64,000 bases of DNA, from positions 1-64,000 of the forward strand of contig JBBSEZ010000004.1 in the NCBI GenBank assembly GCA_038239195.1, written 5' to 3'. Both the position numbers and the translations under genes were made by a program. Positions 1 through 7,094 of the stretch are shown piece after piece; within the stretch, counting starts at the first letter, position 1, and each line of letters opens with the position of its first letter. This DNA comes from JBBSEZ01 sp038239195. Its GTDB lineage: Bacteria > Planctomycetota > Planctomycetia > Gemmatales > Gemmataceae. The notes beneath the pieces are model-generated. The model was not told the origin of the DNA. It saw only the letters and a program-made list of their open reading frames with translations, and did not search any database.

Positions 1-167
1 GCGGGCCCCGGCCGGTGGGGGGGCGTGGAGCGCCGCGGCGAGGGGGCGCGCGTCGGGCCTCCGCCCGGCGACGCGGCTACGTGGGGGGACGGGCGCTTTT
101 CTGTTGCCTCTCGCCCCGCGCCCCCCGATGATGGCCCTACCGCCCGATGGAATGAGGAGCCTCCCCG

Positions 168-1232
168 ATGCTGCGCTGGTCGTTCGCTTTGAGTGCCTGT
201 CTGGTCCTGTTCGCGGCCCCTTCGCCGGCGCCTTCCGCGGCGGAGGCGAAGCGCGGCCTCGACGTCTTCTTCATCGACACCGAGGGCGGGGCGGCGACGC
301 TGATCGTCACGCCCGCCGGCGAGTCGGTGCTGATCGACTGCGGCAACCCCGGAGCGCGCGACGCTCAGCGCATCCACAAGGCCGCCACCGAGCTGGCCGG
401 GCTGAAGGCGATCGACCACCTCATCGTCACGCACTGGCACAGCGACCACTACGGCGGGGTAGACCGCCTGACCAAACTCATCCCCGTGCGCAACTTCTAC
501 GACCGCGGCATCCCCGACAAGTTCGACGAGGACCGGGTCAATTTCCCCACCCTCATCCGCGCCTACCGCGCCGCCAGCAAAGGCAAATCGGTCAAGCTCA
601 GCCCCGGCGATGAGGTGAAGCTCAAACAGGCGCCTGGCTCTCCCGCGCTGAAACTGCTCTGCGTGTGCGGCGGTGGGAAGGTGCTGCCCGACCGGCCCGG
701 CGCGCCGATCAATCCCATCGCGAAGGAGCACAAGGCGCAGCCGGTGGACACCAGCGACAACGCCCGCAGCCTGGGGTTTGTGTTGAGCGTCGGCGATTTT
801 CGCTTCCTCGACCTCGGCGACCTGACGTGGAACGTCGAGCACAAGCTCGTCCACCCGACGGACAAGATCGGCCGCGTGGACGTCTATCAGGTAACGCATC
901 ACGGGCAGGAGACCAGCAACAACCCGGTGCTGGTCAAGACGGTGCGGCCGAGGGTCGCCATCTGCAACAACGGGCCGTTCAAGGGCTGCCACCCGAGCGT
1001 GATGACGACGCTGCGGCGCGTGCCCGACCTGCTGGCGGTCTACCAGCTTCACCGCAACCAGCGCTCGGGGGCGACGGACAACGCGCCGCCGGCGTTCGTC
1101 GCCAACGCGGAGGCGAAGAATTGCCAGGGCGAGGCGATCCGGCTGACAGTGGCGCCGGACGGCAAGACGTATACGGTGACGGTGGGCAAGAAGGGCAAGC
1201 CGCACACGTACAAGGTGCGGGCGGGGCGGTAG
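168..1232 (+). CDS. Secreted metallo-beta-lactamase-fold hydrolase
   Basis: 354 aa. The first ~25 residues are a signal peptide (hydrophobic run, Ala-rich cleavage region), so the protein is probably exported. The core is a metallo-beta-lactamase fold: the metal-binding motif THWHSDH lies at residues 88-94, a downstream LGD at ~216-218 and VTHHG at 242-246 supply further ligands. The order and the VTHHG motif resemble the ComEC/Rec2-type hydrolase domain, but the membrane channel parts of ComEC are absent. Substrate cannot be told; phosphoester or nucleic-acid hydrolysis would be typical of the group. A GAGGAG ribosome site at ~154-159 supports the ATG at 168. Family confident, function open. 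Confidence 0.85.
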   Translation: MLRWSFALSACLVLFAAPSPAPSAAEAKRGLDVFFIDTEGGAATLIVTPAGESVLIDCGNPGARDAQRIHKAATELAGLKAIDHLIVTHWHSDHYGGVDRLTKLIPVRNFYDRGIPDKFDEDRVNFPTLIRAYRAASKGKSVKLSPGDEVKLKQAPGSPALKLLCVCGGGKVLPDRPGAPINPIAKEHKAQPVDTSDNARSLGFVLSVGDFRFLDLGDLTWNVEHKLVHPTDKIGRVDVYQVTHHGQETSNNPVLVKTVRPRVAICNNGPFKGCHPSVMTTLRRVPDLLAVYQLHRNQRSGATDNAPPAFVANAEAKNCQGEAIRLTVAPDGKTYTVTVGKKGKPHTYKVRAGR

Positions 1233-1312
1233 TTCGCGTAGCCGCGACGCCCAGCGGAGCGCTCCCATCGCGATGCGTTTCGCGTAAGCGGCTACACGGT
1301 TCGGCAGAAACC

Positions 1313-1903
1313 ATGACGATCGTTCTGCAAACGGACCGGCTGACGCTGCGGCGCTTCGCGGACGACGACGCCGGCGACCTGCTGCGCATGGAGAGCGACC
1401 CGGAGATGTTGCGCTACGTTGGCCGGGGCCCGCTGGCCGACGCCGACGCCTACCGCCAGCACATCCGGGCCAAGTTCCTGCCCTACTACGACCGGCCTGG
1501 CGGCCACGGGCCCTGGGCCATCATCGAGACGGCGAGCGGGGAGATCATCGGCGGGTGCAGCCTCAAGCCCGGCCCGGATGCCCGCGATGCTGCCGCGATG
1601 GGCTTCGGCCCGGACGACGTCGAGATCGGCTACGGACTGCGCACGGCGTCGTGGGGGCGCGGCTACGCGACCGAGTTGGCCCGCGCGCTGGCGCGCAAGG
1701 CGTTCGCCGAGCTGCACGCGCTGGCCCTGGTGGCGTCGGTCTCGGCCGCCAACGCCGCGTCAATCCGGGTGCTGGAGAAGGCCGGGCTCGAGCGGGTGGG
1801 GGGGCCGATCTCGCTGCCGGGCGACGAACACCCGAGCTTCAAGTATGCCCTCTCGAAGCAGCGGTTCGACGCGCAGGTCCTCGCGCGGGCCAAAGGCGCT
1901 TGA
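1313..1903 (+). CDS. GNAT family N-acetyltransferase (RimJ/RimL-like)
   Basis: 196 aa, the usual size for this family. It starts with the characteristic LQTDRLTLRRF strand and carries the acetyl-CoA pyrophosphate-binding loop SWGRGYA at ~113-119, followed by the NAASIRVLEKAGLE segment typical of RimJ/RimL-like enzymes that acetylate protein N-termini or small amines. The reading frame is open much further upstream, but homology begins at the ATG at 1313, so that start is chosen. It is convergent with the DUF1501 gene on the other strand, with only 9 bases between the stops. Substrate unknown. Confidence 0.85.
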   Translation: MTIVLQTDRLTLRRFADDDAGDLLRMESDPEMLRYVGRGPLADADAYRQHIRAKFLPYYDRPGGHGPWAIIETASGEIIGGCSLKPGPDARDAAAMGFGPDDVEIGYGLRTASWGRGYATELARALARKAFAELHALALVASVSAANAASIRVLEKAGLERVGGPISLPGDEHPSFKYALSKQRFDAQVLARAKGA

Positions 1904-1912
1904 GGCCCCGGC

Positions 1913-3352
1913 TCACGCCAGCAGCCCGCCCAGCACCTTGCCGTTCGGCACCAGCGGCACCGGCCGGCCTTCGCGGTCGTGCAGGTGCGTGTTCGCATCG
2001 ACGCCCAGCAAGTGGTAGATCGTCGCCAGCACGTCCTTCGGCGACACCGGCCCGTCCTTGGGAAACGCCGCGGTCCGGTCGGTCGCGCCGACCAGCCCAC
2101 CCCGCTTGACCCCGCCGCCCGCGAATAGCGCCGAGTAGGCCCCCGACCAGTGCTCGCGCCCGCCGCCCTGGGCGTTGTTCAGTTTCGGCGTGCGCCCGTG
2201 CTCGCTCATCACCACCACGAGCGTCTCGTCCAGCAGGCCGCGCGCTTGCAAGTCCTCGATCAGGGCGGAATAGGCCAGGTCGAAGCCCGGCAGCAATTCG
2301 CCCTTGAGCCGGCGATACTGCCAGACGTGCGTGTCCCAGGCGCTGTTGGCGTCCTTGAACTCGTCCCAGAACACCGTCGCCAGTTTCACCCCGTGCTCGA
2401 CGAGCCGCCGGGCCGCCAGCACCGCCTGGCCAAAGAGCGTCTGTCCGTAGCGCTCGCGCAAAGGGGCTGGCTCGCGGCCCACGTCCAGGGCGCGGCGCAT
2501 CTTCGACGAGGTCATCAGGTCGAGCGCCATCTGCTGGTGCCGGTCGAAGCCGCGCCCCGCCGCGCCGACGCGCTTCTGCTCGCGCTCGAGCTGCCCCAGC
2601 AGCGAGCGCCGGCGCGCCAGCCGATCGAGGGTGAGGGTTGGGGCGCCGGGCTGGCCAACCTCGAAGGCGGCGCCGGGCGCGATGCCGCCGTAAGGGTCGC
2701 CCTTGGTGGCGCTGCCGCGGAACTCGCCCCAGACCGGGTCGTAGCCGCTGCCGAGAAACCCGCCGTAGGGCCCGCCGCGGCGGAAGGGCTCCGAACGGCT
2801 GCTGAACTTCCACGGCAGGGCGACGTTGAGCGGCACCTGGCGGCGGGCGCGCCGGACGTCGAGGTAGTCGAGGACCGAGCCGAAGAACGGCCAGTGGCGC
2901 GCGTCGCGGGGGCTGAGCTCCATCGGGATGTCGGTCGTCGGCACGCCGGTCAGGGCGTAGGCGGCGGAGTGAATGTTGTAGGGGTGCGACAGCGAGCGGA
3001 GGAGCGTCGCGTGGTGCATGACGCGGGCGGTGCGCGGCAGGTGCTCGCAGACAAGCACGCCGGGGACGGTCGTGGCGATGGGCTTGAAGTCGCCGCGCAC
3101 GTCGGTGGGGGCGTCGGGCTTGAGGTCGAACGTCTCGAGCTGGCTGGGGGCGCCGTAGAGGTAGAGGAGGATGCACGACTTGGCCTTGCCGAAGCCGCCC
3201 GCGACGCGCGCGGGCCGTGCCGCCTGCGCCTCGCGTAGCCGGGCGAGGTCGGTCAGGCCGAGGCCGAAGAGCCCGAGCCCGCCGGCGCGCAGCACCTCCC
3301 GCCGGGTCAGGCCGTCACAGAGGCGCGTGGTCGAGCCGAGAATGCGCAGCAT
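1913..3352 (-). CDS. DUF1501 domain protein with twin-arginine leader
   Basis: 479 aa. The N-terminus has a Tat-type leader, LTRREVLRAGG followed by a Gly/Leu-rich hydrophobic stretch, predicting export of a folded protein. The rest matches the planctomycete DUF1501 family, which is related to the alkaline phosphatase/sulfatase superfamily: the LYLYGAPSQLETFD start motif at ~62-76 and SEHGRTP at ~383-389, where family members keep likely metal ligands. These proteins occur in many copies in planctomycetes, often next to DUF1549/DUF1553 cytochrome-like partners; none is next to this one. Function experimentally unclear. A second family member is at 60796-62157. Confidence 0.88.
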   Translation of the reverse strand: MLRILGSTTRLCDGLTRREVLRAGGLGLFGLGLTDLARLREAQAARPARVAGGFGKAKSCILLYLYGAPSQLETFDLKPDAPTDVRGDFKPIATTVPGVLVCEHLPRTARVMHHATLLRSLSHPYNIHSAAYALTGVPTTDIPMELSPRDARHWPFFGSVLDYLDVRRARRQVPLNVALPWKFSSRSEPFRRGGPYGGFLGSGYDPVWGEFRGSATKGDPYGGIAPGAAFEVGQPGAPTLTLDRLARRRSLLGQLEREQKRVGAAGRGFDRHQQMALDLMTSSKMRRALDVGREPAPLRERYGQTLFGQAVLAARRLVEHGVKLATVFWDEFKDANSAWDTHVWQYRRLKGELLPGFDLAYSALIEDLQARGLLDETLVVVMSEHGRTPKLNNAQGGGREHWSGAYSALFAGGGVKRGGLVGATDRTAAFPKDGPVSPKDVLATIYHLLGVDANTHLHDREGRPVPLVPNGKVLGGLLA

Positions 3353-3428
3353 CGTTGGTCCCTCCAGAAGCCGAGCGCCATCCTACCCGAACGCGAGGCC
3401 GGCGCAAACCAGAAAGGGCCTGGAACTG

Positions 3429-4568
3429 TCAATGCTTGAAGATCGTCAGCAGGATCTCGACCAGGATGAGCAGGATGACGATCATTTCGAGAAACTCCGT
3501 CCGGAAGTGCGCGCTCTGATCGGAGATCACCTCATACACGCCCTCGACAACCTCCAGTTTCCGCTCGATGCTGCGCTCCCAGTCGCGCAGGTGGAAGCGC
3601 GTGGCGAGCAGCCGGTAGACGCGGGCCAGGTACTGATCGCCGACCAGCTTCAGGACGTTGCCCGTCCGCTCGAACAGGCCGTTGGCCTCCACCTTCAACT
3701 CGCCCAGGATGCGCAGCGGCGCCACGTGCCCGCGCCAGGCCGGCAGGCGCGAGCGCGTGGCGCGTTCCAGCAAGTGATCGGCCTGGGCCAGCACCTCGTC
3801 GAGGCGGTTGTCGATGTGGCGAAACTCCAGCAACTGGAGGTTGGCAAACTCGACCGCCTGGAGCGTCTCGGCGCACTCCTTGTCCTGGTCGAGCAACAGC
3901 GCCGCCCCCCAGTCGGGGACGAACAGGTCGGCCCGGCCATAGCGGAGCGACAGGCGCGTCGCCTCCACGGTCTCGCTGTCGCTGAGCGCCTCGTCCTCCA
4001 GGCGGACCAGGCCCGTCAGCCACCCGGCCTGGGGGCCGAGGAGCCCTTCCGGGGCAAGGCCCTCCTGCGGCGCGAACTGGAAGACGAAGTATTCCTCCCA
4101 CAGGTTGTCGGCCCACGCCGGCTTCTGGATGGCCGGCAACAGCTTGCGGTGGAGCGGATCGACGGCGGCGCGCGCCGCCTGAACGAGGGCGCCGGAGGTA
4201 ACCGTCTCCGCCAGGTGCCCGGCCAGGGCGACCAACTCGGCGGGCGAAAGCTGGAACGGCACGCGCAGGGCCACGCTGACCGCGGCGAAATCGAAGACGG
4301 TCGCCTCGGCGCTGACGGGGCGCGCGGAGGCGTCCGGCGAGCCGGGCAAGTCCACGGTGACGGGGCTGAGCTGGAAGCGCAAGGGGGCGCGCTGGTAGGC
4401 GAACGAGTTGGGGGTGCGCGGCCGGCGCGTCAGGTCGAGGACCACGTTGGGGCCGGCCTGGCGCGCGCGGGCCAGGTCGATCTCGTCGCCCCAGTCGAAG
4501 GCGACGTAGAGGTGCAGCCAGCCCGTCAACTGGGCGGGAAGCTCCGGGTTGGCGTCGGGGTGCGACAT
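3429..4568 (-). CDS. RMD1/DUF155-like membrane-anchored protein
   Basis: 379 aa from the ATG at 4568; the frame continues upstream but that part is intergenic repeat DNA (4637-4686) and shows no family similarity. The middle is charged and helical, and the C-terminus ends in a single membrane helix, preceded by the RTEFLEMIVILLILVEI signature that I associate with the RMD1/YagE (DUF155) family. Eukaryotic members act in mitochondrial organisation or translation; bacterial roles are unknown. The N-terminal part includes a VFDFAAVSVAL strand as in other family members. It sits alone between a DUF1501 gene and a repeat-rich region. Confidence 0.65.
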   Translation of the reverse strand: MSHPDANPELPAQLTGWLHLYVAFDWGDEIDLARARQAGPNVVLDLTRRPRTPNSFAYQRAPLRFQLSPVTVDLPGSPDASARPVSAEATVFDFAAVSVALRVPFQLSPAELVALAGHLAETVTSGALVQAARAAVDPLHRKLLPAIQKPAWADNLWEEYFVFQFAPQEGLAPEGLLGPQAGWLTGLVRLEDEALSDSETVEATRLSLRYGRADLFVPDWGAALLLDQDKECAETLQAVEFANLQLLEFRHIDNRLDEVLAQADHLLERATRSRLPAWRGHVAPLRILGELKVEANGLFERTGNVLKLVGDQYLARVYRLLATRFHLRDWERSIERKLEVVEGVYEVISDQSAHFRTEFLEMIVILLILVEILLTIFKH

Positions 4569-4636
4569 GGCGTCAGTGTAGGCAGGGCCGCCAGGGCGCG
4601 GCAAGTTTTCGGGCCGGGGGCGTCGGCGCCCAACAG

Positions 4637-4686
4637 TTCCAGAGGCTGACGCCCCTGGGTATTGAATGCCGCCCCGTTGGGGCTCG
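4637..4686 (-). repeat. REP-like element, copy A (inverted)
   Basis: About 50 bp. On the minus strand it reads as two small hairpins: GCCCC-AAC-GGGGC, then CCAG-GGGCGTCAGCCT-CTGG. Two more copies in opposite orientation lie at 4736-4785 and 4811-4858. The B and C copies differ by only a few bases. The paired hairpin plan resembles bacterial REP/BIME elements. Confidence 0.75.
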
Positions 4687-4735
4687 GTCTGAGATGAGGG
4701 CGACATCGTCCCCTGGCGTCATGGACATTTCTGCG

Positions 4736-4785
4736 CGAGCCCCAACGGGGCGGCGTTCAATACCCAGGGGCGTCAGCCTCTGGAG
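4736..4785 (+). repeat. REP-like element, copy B
   Basis: Nearly identical to copy A but in reverse orientation; A and B form a head-to-head pair around a ~49 bp spacer, as in BIMEs. Contains GCCCCAACGGGGC and CCAGGGGCGTCAGCCTCTGG. Confidence 0.75.
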
Positions 4786-4810
4786 AAAACGACGCCATCA
4801 TCCCCGGCCC

Positions 4811-4858
4811 AGCCCCAACGGGGCGGCATTCAATAGCCAGGGGCGTGAGCCCCTGGAA
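4811..4858 (+). repeat. REP-like element, copy C
   Basis: Same orientation as copy B, about 25 bp after it. It has small changes (AATAGCC for AATACCC; GTGAGCCCCTGG for GTCAGCCTCTGG), the latter restoring a perfect stem CCAGGGGC/GCCCCTGG. It adjoins the transposase remnant. Confidence 0.72.
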
Positions 4859-4882
4859 CGCTGGGACGCCAGGGCCGTTCCT

Positions 4883-5282
4883 TTATTGAAGCGGGGGAAG
4901 GTCGAGCAACTGGAGGGCCTCGTCGGGGCGGCAGGACAGGCGACGGATGACGCCAGCATGGCTGATAGCGGGCTCGCAGGCCTGGGCCACGCCGGAGACC
5001 AGATAGACGACCGCGTTGCGCAGCGCCGCGAGCACCTGCGTCGCGGCGCCCTTGCGCACCCGGCAGGCGTCCTCCCCCAGCGTCACGTCGCGCACGTAGT
5101 GCGACTTGTTCTCGATCCCCCAGTGTGCGCGGGCCAGCCACAGCAGGCGCTAGTATTTGTTCTTCGCCGACTTCGAGGGGCACCACGAAGACGCGCGGGT
5201 GAGCAAGACGCTAATGGCGCTGACGGAGCATTGCCTGGAGATGACGGTGCTGGGCTCGTTCCCGATGGCGAAGGCGGCGGTG
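4883..5282 (-). pseudogene. Decayed ISAs1-type transposase, C-terminal remnant
   Basis: Reading the minus strand, the segment carries the ISAs1-family C-terminal signature: an AHWGIENKSHYVRDVTL stretch (~5128-5078), then GEDACRVRKGAATQVLAALRN. In intact ISAs1 transposases this is the HWGIEN..LHWVLDV.F.ED..R-type region holding the last acidic residue of the DDE site. Here an in-frame TAG lies ~10 residues before AHWGIEN, and the upstream part is only weakly recognisable, so the N-terminal DDE core is lost. Adjacent REP-like elements may be unrelated. No terminal repeats could be identified. Confidence 0.7.
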
Positions 5283-5439
5283 TGAGCGAGCCCGATCCAG
5301 CGGCGCTTTCTTTTCTTCGCTTGTCCACACCGGCGAGAGGCCTCGTCGCCGGGCGCGGCCTGATCGAATACAAAAGCAAGCGCCGAGGATTCGGGCTCGA
5401 TCCAAAAAGGCCCTTCCGGTTCGTTCCGTGGGGTGAGCC

Positions 5440-5822
5440 ATGGCGCGGCACTTTGAAGCGATCGGCAAGCCGCGCGCTTTCTGGGAGCTGTTCGACTCGT
5501 GGGACTTCGAGGTTTCCCTCGCCCCCTGGCCGGCGCGCTCGGGCAGCCCCAGCACCTTTTACTTTCGGTGCGGGTGGGACCTGACGGGCCCCCTGGAGCC
5601 GAGCCTGGTCAAGTATCGGATCGTGCCCCGTGCTCTGGCGCGTGGGGACTACCCCTACGACGACGATTTCTCGGGCTGCCGTTGGCGGGCACGATGGTGG
5701 CGCACGATCGCGCCGAGGTCATCTTGCCGGCGGGCGAGGTGTTCATCCAGTTCCAGGTGCTGCTCTCGGCCGACTCCGAGGAACCTCATCTGTGCTCGGG
5801 TTGGTTCGTGGAAGTGTCGTAA
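5440..5822 (+). pseudogene. Conserved small protein, frameshifted
   Basis: Begins ATG with the residues MARHFEAIGKPRAFWELF and reads well to about 5675 (through YPYDDDFSG). The sensible sequence then continues in another frame as LPLAGTMVAHDRAEVILPAG and ends GWFVEVS at 5822. Restoring one base near 5676 would give a continuous ~127 aa protein. No function recognised; it shares a strand with the two small genes that follow and probably forms a unit with them. Either a real frameshift or a missing base in the assembly. Confidence 0.55.
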
Positions 5823-5843
5823 TCCCGAACGGCGAGAAGGCGC

Positions 5844-6473
5844 ATGTGGGCCACGCGCAACGAGCCAATGGCGGACGGTCGCCTCCTCCGGGTCGCCATC
5901 GACCTCGACTCGTCTCCCGTCTCGTACGCGGAGGTTTTGCGCCGCTGGCAACACGACAGGGGCTTCCGTTCGTGGTTCATCGCCTTGCTCGCGGGCTCGC
6001 CGTTCGCCGCGTTTCGTTGGGAAACGCCGCCGATCGCCACGGCGACAGCGCACCGTCCTTTTGAGTTCGTCCTGCTCGACAGCCCGGGGCTGGCGAAGGC
6101 CCCCGACGCCGGCGCCTTCGCCGAACACTTCCGCGGTGCGACCGAACGAGGGGCGGTCGCGTTTCCCAGCCTGGGCAAGGACGCGATCCTGGTCGTGCCG
6201 TGTCCCAACCGCGCGCTCTCGGCCTTCGGGCACCTCGGGGCGTTCGTCCGACAGGCACCCGAGTCGCAGCAGCACGCGCTGTGGGAACTGGTCGGCGCGA
6301 CGATGGAGCGTCGGCTCGGCACCAGGCCGGTTTGGCTCAGCACGGCGGGGGCGGGGGTGTCGTGGTTGCACGTGCGGCTCGACGACCGGCCCAAGTATTA
6401 CGGACATGGGCCGTATCGGGAGGCGGGCGAGCCGGATTTGCCGAACCTCGATGCGAAAGAACGCCCAACGTGA
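5844..6473 (+). CDS. Conserved hypothetical protein (DUF6940-like)
   Basis: 209 aa, no signal peptide or membrane helix. The C-terminus carries GVSWLHVRLDDRPKYYGHGP (around residues 172-191), a strongly conserved-looking block that I associate with an uncharacterised family found in planctomycetes and some eukaryotes (DUF6940, tentative). ATG at 5844 has a GAGAAGG ribosome site just upstream; an alternative ATG is at 5868. It begins 21 bases after the frameshifted gene before it and 13 bases before the one after it, so the three look like one operon. Biochemical role unknown. Confidence 0.65.
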   Translation: MWATRNEPMADGRLLRVAIDLDSSPVSYAEVLRRWQHDRGFRSWFIALLAGSPFAAFRWETPPIATATAHRPFEFVLLDSPGLAKAPDAGAFAEHFRGATERGAVAFPSLGKDAILVVPCPNRALSAFGHLGAFVRQAPESQQHALWELVGATMERRLGTRPVWLSTAGAGVSWLHVRLDDRPKYYGHGPYREAGEPDLPNLDAKERPT

Positions 6474-6486
6474 AGGACCCGCTGCC

Positions 6487-6721
6487 ATGAACGAACGACC
6501 TGCCGGGTTGTTGGAAGCCATCGCCGAGCTGCGTCGGCGCTGATCCCGATTGGCGGTTCGGCCAACTCGTCGCCAACGTCGCCGGTTGGGCGGACCAGGA
6601 AATGGGGGACGTCGAAGACGAGCAACTGCTTGCGGCCGTGCAGTCGCACCTGGAACAACGGGGACAGGGGAAGCGGGACCTTCCAGTCGAACCAACGGTC
6701 GCGGCTGAGCGGGCCGGCTAA
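6487..6721 (+). pseudogene. Small conserved protein, frameshifted
   Basis: Starts MNERPAGLLEAIAELRRR and hits TGA at 6541. Shifting frame there recovers ADPDWRFGQLVANVAGWADQ and a further ~40 residues to a stop at ~6721, giving one ~78 aa protein if a single base is restored near 6540. The pattern AIAELRxxxPDWRFGQLVANVA looks like a small protein found repeatedly in Gemmata-like genomes, usually encoded right after a DUF6940-like gene. Function unknown. Confidence 0.55.
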
Positions 6722-7094
6722 ATACCAAGTGGGCGGCGCAGGTAGCCCTGATGCGGAAGGTGTGCTTGCATCCCTCGTTGTCGCCTGACCGCGCTGAGGA
6801 CTGCCTCGCGCTCGCGCAAGCACTTGCCCACCTCTTCCATACTCATCGGCCTCCCCCTCTGCCGGTCGAACGGGTGGTCGCCGTCCCCATGCCGCGCACC
6901 TCGCCCACGCCCCTCTCCTGCCGGCGGAGCGTTCGCCCTCCGCCGGCATAAAGCTGGCGGCGCGCCGCAGGTTGGGCCCCCATCCTGCGCCCGCTTCGCC
7001 TTCTCGACATTTTCCCTGAAGCCGTCCGCCTTGCCGCGCCGATGGTAAGGGGTGATGGACTACCTCGGCGGTCTCCCCAAGGAAGGGGCTCGGC
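6722..7094. other. Intergenic region without a convincing gene
   Basis: 373 bases. The only candidate is a 42-codon minus-strand frame at 6718-6846 (starts MSMEEVGKCLRERE, ends RRPLGI) with no recognised relatives; it overlaps the end of the preceding frameshifted gene and I do not call it. The 3' part should hold the promoter and ribosome site (AAGGAAGGGG, 7079-7088) for the MMPL gene. Confidence 0.4.

Noticed and set aside
665..1312. Long upstream extension of the GNAT reading frame (216 codons)
   Set aside because: It is the shadow of the metallo-beta-lactamase gene in another frame; family similarity begins at 1313.
2150..3238. 362-codon plus-strand frame
   Set aside because: Antisense shadow of the DUF1501 gene, caused by GC-rich codon third positions; no protein-family pattern.
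4883..5290. Intact insertion sequence
   Set aside because: Only the C-terminal end of an ISAs1 transposase with an in-frame stop; no terminal inverted repeats seen.
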